A DNA stretch of 33,215 nt. Source: Acidobacteriota bacterium. GTDB taxonomy: Bacteria > Acidobacteriota > Blastocatellia > Pyrinomonadales > Pyrinomonadaceae. Of the stretch, positions 27,001 to 33,215 are shown one piece after another. Every line of letters begins with the position of its first letter. The stretch's first letter is position 1. The position numbers and the translations under genes were made by a program. Under the pieces are notes generated by a model that worked only from the letters and a program-made list of their open reading frames with translations, was not told the DNA's origin and ran no database searches. The DNA lies in assembly GCA_019247455.1 (NCBI GenBank), contig JAFAOW010000227.1, positions 1-33,215 on the forward strand, given 5' to 3'.

Positions 27001-27756
27001 GGGAACCCTGAAGCTGTGCCACTTCTTCGACTTGTTCGCAAAGGCGACCGCCGACCAGCATTCCACCACGCCAAGTGCGGCTTGGATCGTAAGCAAGTCA
27101 CCCGCCGATTCACCGTGGACGACATTTTCTCCAAAAAAATGACCAAACTCCGTGTCCTTCAAGGCTTCGTATGCCTTTTGTACGCGGGATACCGTATCGT
27201 GAACTTCTCCACTGATCTCAGCGTCAGGCTTTTTCAAGGCTTCTTCGGCATCGAGCAACCGAAAGGTCATTTCGGCAACGGAGAGTTCCTCGTCACGCAC
27301 GATCGTTTCGTCAAATCCGGAATTTCGAAGCTGGGTGAGCGCTTTCCAAAGAAGGCCTTCATTCATTGAGGCCAACTCTTCAGGTTTGAATTTCTTCGCG
27401 GCACGCCTTTGGACGAAGAACTTGTACCGCCAGATCGGGTTTTGGACGAGGATCTCCTTCTCCAGTTCAGCCCTCTCTACCGTCACCCGAAAAAGCCGGG
27501 CAATAAAATCAGACAAGTGCGGCGCGGCGTCTGTCAAAAGCTTCGACTCAGCACGCTTTTCAAGCCCCTTACCGCGGGAATCTATATATTTACGGAGGGC
27601 CTCGGCCACCAGGGGTTCTTGTTTATCCAGGTCGGAGTAGAAATGCTCAGCCAGCGCGCGCAAACGTACGGCGTCAAACAAATCCGAATATCGAAACCCC
27701 TCGATCCCGAGCTCAAAATCGTGGTTCTCCGCTCCGTTGTCCCCGATGGTCGTCAT
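24034..27756 (-). CDS. Large FAD-dependent oxidoreductase: novel N-terminus, Fe-S region, GltD-like domain, PyrK/ferredoxin-reductase-like C-terminus (1240 aa)
   Basis: CMICHERDKDACRTGLRDP...CAGTGHRICNDCMKGC; NVLVVGLGPAGYTLSQYLLNEGFGVIGID; AVVIGGGLTGIDTATEIFAYY; FRPGQFYRLQNFE; LLAGGGLGNAVLFSIARALRERNNKVIYFAGYKN; C-terminal CMMKEVCAQCLQ...C. Confidence 0.85.
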   Translation of the reverse strand: MTTIGDNGAENHDFELGIEGFRYSDLFDAVRLRALAEHFYSDLDKQEPLVAEALRKYIDSRGKGLEKRAESKLLTDAAPHLSDFIARLFRVTVERAELEKEILVQNPIWRYKFFVQRRAAKKFKPEELASMNEGLLWKALTQLRNSGFDETIVRDEELSVAEMTFRLLDAEEALKKPDAEISGEVHDTVSRVQKAYEALKDTEFGHFFGENVVHGESAGDLLTIQAALGVVECWSAVAFANKSKKWHSFRVPHALDYQNLVHLIHPDPKLENLMRGGEDILRKRVGFKLTDDRGTMRDALYEVDYCMICHERDKDACRTGLRDPSGESKRNPLGIKTEGCPLDERISEMHLLKKQGDPIGSLALVTIDNPMCAGTGHRICNDCMKGCIFQKQEPVNIPLAETASLTDVLDLPYGFEIYSLLTRWNPLNAKRPYPLPYNGKNVLVVGLGPAGYTLSQYLLNEGFGVIGIDGLKIEPLRADWTGSLGRSCPKPIRDIKEITEELDERILSGFGGVSEYGITVRWDKNFLNMMQLMLFRRKRFRAYGGVRFGGTLTIEDAWNYGFDHIAIATGAGRPTIVPMKNNLIRGIRQASDFLMALQLTGAFKNDTLSNLQVRLPAVVIGGGLTGIDTATEIFAYYPVQCEKMLAKYEQVVTEFGEEKVAEVFDEEEIRVLQEFLEHGREIRAERQRAADAGEEPNFVPLVRGWGGVSLVYRKRLQDSPAYRLNHEEVQKALEEGIDFVECMNPVEAVPDEYNAVKALIFERLEYVPETGKFEKTGDMHEIPAHTVCVAAGTSPNVIYEKEKPGTFQMDEWRQFFQPFKVERNGDGRLHAVEAAKGEEAFFTSYEHDGKFISYYGDNHPQYAGNVVKAMASAKNGYEKVVDLFADELSARGDLAQADRDAIFDKLEATLDEQLRAYVVKVDRLTPTIVDVIVKAPLQARKFRPGQFYRLQNFETAAPVIDGTRLLMEGLALTGAWVDEEKGLLSMIVLEMGTSSRLCSLLKEGEEVLVMGPTGTPTEIPENENVLLAGGGLGNAVLFSIARALRERNNKVIYFAGYKNGADLYKREEIENATDQVIWSTDFGEEIVPSRAQDAHFRGNIVQAMIAYAEGRAGAQTVDLKDVDRIIAIGSDRMMNGVREARHTALKPFLNESHIAIGSINSPMQCMMKEVCAQCLQRHVNPHTGEEFFVFSCFNQDQHLDFVDFKNLNERLRANSVQEKLTNLWLDKAFNSETFKARSSQ

Positions 27757-27950
27757 ACTGCTTCACTGACCGCACGGCCCTGTCAGAGTTAAACTTAAAA
27801 TATAGCAATTCGCCCCGATGCGAACAAAAATCGGATGGCCGCGGGCGCTGACCGCGAACCTAAAAATCGTGAAATTCATCATTCAATATGCTATAAATCA
27901 AGGTTGCGCGATAATGAGACTGTTCAATAGGACCTTCACGCAGTTGTAGT

Positions 27951-30452
27951 ATGGAAAATGATCAGAGGCTGACGCCGCTCCCAACTCTAGGCGGGCGAGA
28001 GATACAATCCACTTCGATCGACTACTCTTCCGGTTATACGGGAAGTTACGATGACTCGCTGGCCGGGAAACGCTCGATCCGTCAGTACATAAATGTTGTC
28101 TATAAAAGACTTCCCATGATCATTGCGCTGACGATAGTCGTCACCGCGGTCGTAGCTCTATACCAATATCAACAGCCCTCCATATACGCCGCGTCGACCT
28201 CGATCATCATTGAGCCTCGGAAGCCGGAAGTTACGAAAAAGGATGCGATCAACATCAACTTCGGCGACGACCAAAAGTATTACGACACCCAACTCGAGCT
28301 TTTGAAAAGTCCCGATCTTATGCGAAGTGTCGTGATCGCTCTGGGATTGCATCGTGACGCTAATGCCCTGAGTTCGCGTAATACGGGCCTGTGGGCGGGT
28401 CTGAAGAGTCTATTCGGAGGCGGACAAAAGAAAAAAGAAGACGCCGACGTCCTGCCGGTGGTGGACGATGCCCCCGCGGCGGCGGGCGATGAGCCCCAGT
28501 TAAGTCCTGAGGAAGAGACCAGGGCCCAGACGTACGCAGCAGAACTGGCGGGAAGTATAACGGTCACACCAAAAGAACGCACAAATATCGTCATTATTAC
28601 GGTGACCTCGCCCAACCCCGCGATCGCTGCGAAGGTGGCCGACAAGACAGCGGAACTTTTCAAGAAACAGGACGAAGAACGCGAAACAAAAGGTGCCCGT
28701 GACGCCTACGCGGACCTAGGAAAGTCTATTGAGGACCTGAAGGCGACCATTGATAAAGAGCAGAACGACTTCATCGACCTGATGACGTCATCAAATTTGC
28801 CGCTGCAGGAGAAAGGAGGAGACGTTAGAGCGAGCGATCTGACGTCTTTGATCACGTCCTGGCGGCAGGCCCAAAATGAGGCAAGCAAGTTAGAAGCTCA
28901 ATATAATGCAGCTGTCGCAGCGAGCCGGAGTGGGAACGTCGCCACCGTGATCCCGGATGATAAGGCGATCAACGACGCCCGCACGGAGAACAATAAGCGG
29001 CGCGAGGACCTCCAGCACCGCTTGGATGAGATCGACAAAAAGATCGAGGAGCGCCAGCAGAAAAAACAGGAATTGCTCGCGAAATATACTGAACAATTTA
29101 CCTCGGTAAAGCAGGTGCAGGCGGAGATCGACACCCTTATTCAACAACGGGCGCGTATCGAGAAGGAAGTTACGTCCCGGGTTGAAACGGAAGGCGGCAA
29201 GCGTGTAAAGGACGCCGAGAGACAGGCTCTCGCCACGCTTGAGGCCCAGTATTCGGCAGCAAAGGCACGAGAGGCGAGGGCATACTCCCTTGTCGAGGCG
29301 GCCTCCAGCAAATCTGCGGTTGAAGGACAGGCAGAGACCCGGCTGACCGGTCTGAAGGATGAACTCAAGAATAATCGCGATCTGCTGAACACGTACACCC
29401 AACGGCAGAAGGAACAGGAACTCGCTCTTGCGACCGATAAGCAGGAAAATATCAAGATCCAAAGCAAGGCCTCGCCGGGAGCGCTGGTCGGGCCGCCGAG
29501 GAACCGAAACATCCTGGTCGCGTTCCTTCTCTCGCTCGCGGCAGGTATCGGCCTCGCATTCCTGCTTGATTACCTGGATGATTCGGTGAGGACCTCCGAT
29601 GACGTAAGCCGCCATCTTGGCCTGCCCACGCTTGCACTCATTCCGCACTATCTCAACACGGAACGAAGGAAGCTTCTGTCTGCCGGTGATAACGGCCCAC
29701 CCGCCGCGCCGAGCGCTCTTATCACGCTAGAGGAAACCCATTCACCGATGGCCGAGGCATATCGTCATTTGCGTACGAGCTTGCTGTTTTCGAGTGCAGG
29801 CAAGCCTCCACAAACCATCCTTGTTACATCGTCGCAGCCGTCTGAAGGTAAGACCACTACCGCGGTAAATACCGCTATCACTCTCGCGCAGGCGGATGCG
29901 GACGTCGTTATAGTTGACTGCGACCTTCGTCGCCCGCGCCTGCATTCACATTTTGGGCTCGAGAATACGCAGGGCCTCACAAACTACCTTTCGGGTGATA
30001 AGAATACGGAGAATCTGATTCGTCCGTACGCTGAGCTGCCAAGGCTGAAGATAATCACCAGCGGCCCGATCCCGCCAAATCCGGCTGAGCTTCTTTCTTC
30101 CAACGAGATGAGGAATTTGCTGACTTTCCTGTCGGGCAAGTTCAAGCACGTGATCATCGACTCGCCACCCGCGATCTCTTTCGCTGACGCGTCGATCCTC
30201 GCAACGCTCGTAGATGGGGTCGTTCTGGTCGCAATGGCGAATAAGAGCTCGATCCATCTGATGCGTCAATTCAAGACAAGGATCCATAACATCGGCGCGC
30301 GTATCTATGGCGTCGTATTGAACGGAATCAAGTCCGGTTCTGTCGAATATGATTATTACGGCTCGGGGTACTACAAATACTACGCGGAGGCCGATGACGA
30401 CACATCCACACCCCGTATGGAAAAGAACCGTGACGTTTTGGACGAAGAGTAG
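27951..30452 (+). CDS. Wzc-like polysaccharide biosynthesis tyrosine autokinase (BY-kinase)
   Basis: Wzz-like N-terminus, coiled coil, VTSSQPSEGKTTTAVNTAITLAQADADVVIVDCDLRRPRLH Walker A/A', HVIIDSPPAISFADA, Tyr-rich tail EYDYYGSGYYKYYAE. Confidence 0.93.
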   Translation: MENDQRLTPLPTLGGREIQSTSIDYSSGYTGSYDDSLAGKRSIRQYINVVYKRLPMIIALTIVVTAVVALYQYQQPSIYAASTSIIIEPRKPEVTKKDAININFGDDQKYYDTQLELLKSPDLMRSVVIALGLHRDANALSSRNTGLWAGLKSLFGGGQKKKEDADVLPVVDDAPAAAGDEPQLSPEEETRAQTYAAELAGSITVTPKERTNIVIITVTSPNPAIAAKVADKTAELFKKQDEERETKGARDAYADLGKSIEDLKATIDKEQNDFIDLMTSSNLPLQEKGGDVRASDLTSLITSWRQAQNEASKLEAQYNAAVAASRSGNVATVIPDDKAINDARTENNKRREDLQHRLDEIDKKIEERQQKKQELLAKYTEQFTSVKQVQAEIDTLIQQRARIEKEVTSRVETEGGKRVKDAERQALATLEAQYSAAKAREARAYSLVEAASSKSAVEGQAETRLTGLKDELKNNRDLLNTYTQRQKEQELALATDKQENIKIQSKASPGALVGPPRNRNILVAFLLSLAAGIGLAFLLDYLDDSVRTSDDVSRHLGLPTLALIPHYLNTERRKLLSAGDNGPPAAPSALITLEETHSPMAEAYRHLRTSLLFSSAGKPPQTILVTSSQPSEGKTTTAVNTAITLAQADADVVIVDCDLRRPRLHSHFGLENTQGLTNYLSGDKNTENLIRPYAELPRLKIITSGPIPPNPAELLSSNEMRNLLTFLSGKFKHVIIDSPPAISFADASILATLVDGVVLVAMANKSSIHLMRQFKTRIHNIGARIYGVVLNGIKSGSVEYDYYGSGYYKYYAEADDDTSTPRMEKNRDVLDEE

Positions 30453-30473
30453 TCCTACCAAAACTAGACGAAT

Positions 30474-30503
30474 GAAAGAGCGGAAACATCCGCTCTTTTC
30501 TTT
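30474..30503. terminator. Terminator after BY-kinase, possibly bidirectional
   Basis: AAAGAGCGGA-AACA-TCCGCTCTTT stem followed by TCTTT on plus; close to the convergent gene end at 30508. Confidence 0.8.
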
Positions 30504-30507
30504 GAGA

Positions 30508-31128
30508 CTAATCTCGCTGTTCGCGCATTTGCCGAAGAAGTTTGTCGGCGTATTCGCGCGGAGAGTTGATATTCTTCAATACTGCCTTGCCTGCTTCGTC
30601 ATTAGCGTTGTCGACCACGACGTCGCCGAAGCCCAGCAGCCTTTGCAGGATATTCGTCGAGACGGTCACATCCTGTATTCGGCCGATCGGAAGGTTTCGC
30701 GTAGTTCTGGCTATTAGACCGCGATCGATCTCCAGCTTGGATTCGGTCAGGGTGTACCGGACAAGGCGCTGCTTTATGTGGTAGTAGAGCGGGATCAGGA
30801 ATAAGAGCAGGCCTACTCCGACTGCCAGCCATATCGGGACATATGCAGCAACAAACGCACTCGTGATCGCGACAAGGAATAAGGCTGCTACAGCAGCGAG
30901 AACGTAGCCGATCTTTACAAAAAGGAGAGTCGGGCTGATCGAAAAGATCTCCCGCTCGTTATCGTCCAAAGGCCGCGAATCCGCCTGGTTGCCGGTCGGC
31001 CGCTCAAAACGATCGGGAGGCCCTCCGCGTGCAGCAACCCGGGTTTCCTGTTCCTCAATTGAGGTTCCGCAATTCCGGCAGAAGCCAGCGGTGTCCTTAT
31101 TCTCAACTCCGCACTTTGTACAAAACAT
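30508..31128 (-). CDS. Zinc-ribbon plus bacterial PH (bPH2-like) domain membrane protein
   Basis: MFCTKCGVENKDTAGFCRNCGTS zinc ribbon; two TM segments; YTLTESKLEIDRGLIARTTRNLPIGRIQDVTVSTNILQRLLGFGDVVVDNA typical of bPH2. Confidence 0.9.
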   Translation of the reverse strand: MFCTKCGVENKDTAGFCRNCGTSIEEQETRVAARGGPPDRFERPTGNQADSRPLDDNEREIFSISPTLLFVKIGYVLAAVAALFLVAITSAFVAAYVPIWLAVGVGLLLFLIPLYYHIKQRLVRYTLTESKLEIDRGLIARTTRNLPIGRIQDVTVSTNILQRLLGFGDVVVDNANDEAGKAVLKNINSPREYADKLLRQMREQRD

Positions 31129-31828
31129 AGCCCGGATTATACATACTTTCGGGCCCTGTGGGGGTTCTTCCCAGCGTCACATAAATCCGCTGGAATGCGC
31201 AAGACTTGCGTCTAAGGCTATTCATCGAACCGGTTGAATTCGATCCCGTTGATACCTGAGGTAACGGCCTAGCGGGTGTCAGAGACGGCGATAATATTTT
31301 CAGCAATGTCATCTGTGACGGAGTGAATGTGAAGTCATAACCGCCCAGCTTGAATTTCACGGGCGCGGAGCTTGCCGCGATCCTGGCCAGATCGTCGCGT
31401 TTTAGCCTGAAGTTAAGGTACTCCATATTTTCGCTTGGTTTTGCGACGTATCGGCTGTCACCGAGATCGATCGATTGCGAACCAACAGTCGCGGTCCAAT
31501 GGCTGCCGCCGGCGAACCGCGGCTTTTTTGCCATAGCCCAGAATGTGAAATTTATATACTCGGGTGACGCTGAGAGTGAGTTGCCGCTGTAGAAATAAGC
31601 CAAGCCAAAATTCATCGCCTGCAGACCTGCCGCCTTGGCGTCTGAATCTGAAAAATTTTCCGCCCGACCCATCACCTTCGATGATTGCGAGCCTGCGTCG
31701 TAGGTCAGATCAAGCTGTTTTTCGGCATGGAGTGCGCGGATCTGGCTCTTGATCGATTCGTTACTTTTCTGGGCAAAAGCAACGGTTACCAAGAGAAGGA
31801 TGACGCCGAGCGCGAGAGGAAACTTCAT
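31103..31828 (-). CDS. Secreted hypothetical protein; true C-terminus may lie at 31218 after a frameshift
   Basis: Signal peptide MKFPLALGVILLLVTVAFAQ and continuous ORF. The C-terminal 50 or so residues are low-complexity and overlap the next gene by 26 bp (see finding). Confidence 0.65.
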   Translation of the reverse strand: MKFPLALGVILLLVTVAFAQKSNESIKSQIRALHAEKQLDLTYDAGSQSSKVMGRAENFSDSDAKAAGLQAMNFGLAYFYSGNSLSASPEYINFTFWAMAKKPRFAGGSHWTATVGSQSIDLGDSRYVAKPSENMEYLNFRLKRDDLARIAASSAPVKFKLGGYDFTFTPSQMTLLKILSPSLTPARPLPQVSTGSNSTGSMNSLRRKSCAFQRIYVTLGRTPTGPESMYNPGYVLYKVRS

Positions 31829-31856
31829 CTCTCGAATATAGCACAGGGCGCGCCGC

Positions 31857-32661
31857 CTATTTCGAAGAGTTCCGCTGCTGCTGTATCAGCTGAGCCGCCG
31901 ACTTCTCATCAGCCGCGGCCTGAGTCAGCTTGCCGAGTTTTCGATATGCTTTCGAACGGTTGAGGTAATAGTTTGCGCGATTCGGGGCGAGCTCGATAGC
32001 CTTGTCGTAGTCCGGGATCGCACCAGCGTAGTTCTTTTTGTTAAAGTTTGCGTTTCCTCGATTGTTCAGAGCATCCGTCCTCTTCGGATCGATCGCGAGC
32101 AAAGCGGTGTAATCCGCGATAGCCTCATCGTACTTTCCTAACGAGGCGCGGAGCTGTCCGCGGAAAAACAACGCATTCGCATCTCGTGGATCTATCTCGA
32201 TCGCCTTTGTCAGGTCAGCGGTCGCACCATTGGCGTCCTTGTTTTCCATTCTCAAAAGGGCGCGCTGGTAGTACGGATCAAAACGGTCCGGCGCAAGCTG
32301 GATCGCACGCGAAAAGTCTGCGGCGGCCTTATCGGCATCGTGCAGATCACGATAAACGAGTCCCCTGTTCAGGTACACGTCGGGGTCCGTGGGCGTCATT
32401 TCCGCAGCGATGTCGTAATCATCAAGCGCTCCGGCAAGGTCGCGCTTATACCATTTCGCAAGGCCTCTATTTACCACCGCCGATTCAGCGGTTGGCATCA
32501 TGTCGATCACCGTCGAGAGGTCTTTGATCGCCCCGTCATAATCCTTTTGCTCGATCCGGACGAGTGCCCGGTTAAAGATCTGCTCAGCCGTGGCCTGCGC
32601 AGATACGGACGCTGGCGCTGCAACCGCAAGGGCGAGAAATAGTAGCTTTTTGAACGACATG
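31857..32661 (-). CDS. Secreted TPR-repeat protein
   Basis: Signal peptide MSFKKLLFLALAVAAPASVSAQ and repeated TPR units (DPDVYLNRGLVYRDLHDADKAAADFSRAIQLAPD...). Start placed at 32661. Confidence 0.9.
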
Positions 32662-32712
32662 GACACCTCCGGTATTTGCGGAGAATAAAGGCCGATTTCG
32701 GGTGGAATTCCT

Positions 32713-33215
32713 CTATTCTTCGTCCTCGCGGAGCTTTTCAAGAACGGAGAGGTCCTCGAGGGTGGTCACATCGCCGGCAACGGTACCACTTGATGCGAGC
32801 TCCCGCAGCAGACGCCGCATTATCTTGCCAGAGCGCGTCTTTGGCAGCGCGTCGGTAAAACGAATGTCGTCAGGCCTGGCCAAGGCCCCGATCTCCTTGG
32901 CGACATGATCGCGAAGCTCGGCTTTCAGATCCTCGCCGCCTTTCCGACCACCTTCAAGGGTGACAAAGGCCGCGATCGCTTGACCTTTGAGATCATCGGG
33001 GCGTCCTACGACCGCCGCCTCAGCCACCGCTTCGTGAGAGACAAGGGCAGATTCTACCTCGGCTGTTCCAAGTCGATGGCCGCTGACGTTGATGACGTCA
33101 TCAACCCGTCCCATTATCCAGAAGTAGCCGCGGTCGTCACGCCTAGCTCCGTCTCCGGCGAAGTACATCCCAGGGATCTCGGACCAATAAGCTTTTTTGT
33201 ATCTCTCGTCATCGC
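32713..33215 (-). CDS. acs: Acetyl-CoA synthetase, C-terminal part (truncated by window edge)
   Basis: [60 protein letters not shown]...[17 protein letters not shown]; open to the window edge. Confidence 0.94.
   Translation of the reverse strand, partial: DDERYKKAYWSEIPGMYFAGDGARRDDRGYFWIMGRVDDVINVSGHRLGTAEVESALVSHEAVAEAAVVGRPDDLKGQAIAAFVTLEGGRKGGEDLKAELRDHVAKEIGALARPDDIRFTDALPKTRSGKIMRRLLRELASSGTVAGDVTTLEDLSVLEKLREDEE

Noticed and set aside
1-33215. tRNA, rRNA, transposase or IS elements
   Set aside because: No tRNA T-loop/acceptor pairs, rRNA segments or transposase motifs recognised by eye; a tRNAscan-SE and ISfinder run would be needed to be certain.

Overview
This 33.2 kb window looks like chromosomal DNA from an Acidobacteriota/Blastocatellia-like bacterium. 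That lineage is inferred from Oar-like TonB receptors, coding style and gene content, and is not proven. Most genes are recognisable: MBL-fold hydrolase, ZnuD-like TonB receptor plus CDF transporter, BshB1-like deacetylase, J-domain protein, HI0933-type flavoprotein plus DinB, M15 dipeptidase, PilZ protein, Oar-like TonB receptor, GT4, M14 peptidase, RecN, ReAV-type asparaginase, methyltransferase, a 1240-aa multidomain FAD/Fe-S oxidoreductase, Wzc-like BY-kinase, zinc-ribbon/PH protein, TPR protein and a partial acetyl-CoA synthetase. The most interesting stretch is about 6.9-9.36 kb. It holds a TPR protein with a degenerate S24/LexA-like C-terminus, a divergent small secreted four-cysteine peptide, a stand-alone CI-repressor-like HTH protein, and an intergenic region with face-to-face sigma70-like promoters, a repeated AATATC(T)AATC element, a long bulged hairpin and a bidirectional terminator. 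I interpret this as a possible peptide-responsive regulatory cassette with an orphan small RNA. Other items: a 9-unit octamer tandem repeat, a probable frameshift near 31.27 kb, repeated CCGAAAA motifs upstream of the large TonB receptor, and a 48-aa membrane microprotein. No CRISPR array, tRNA, rRNA or transposase was seen. All calls come from reading the sequence; no searches were run.
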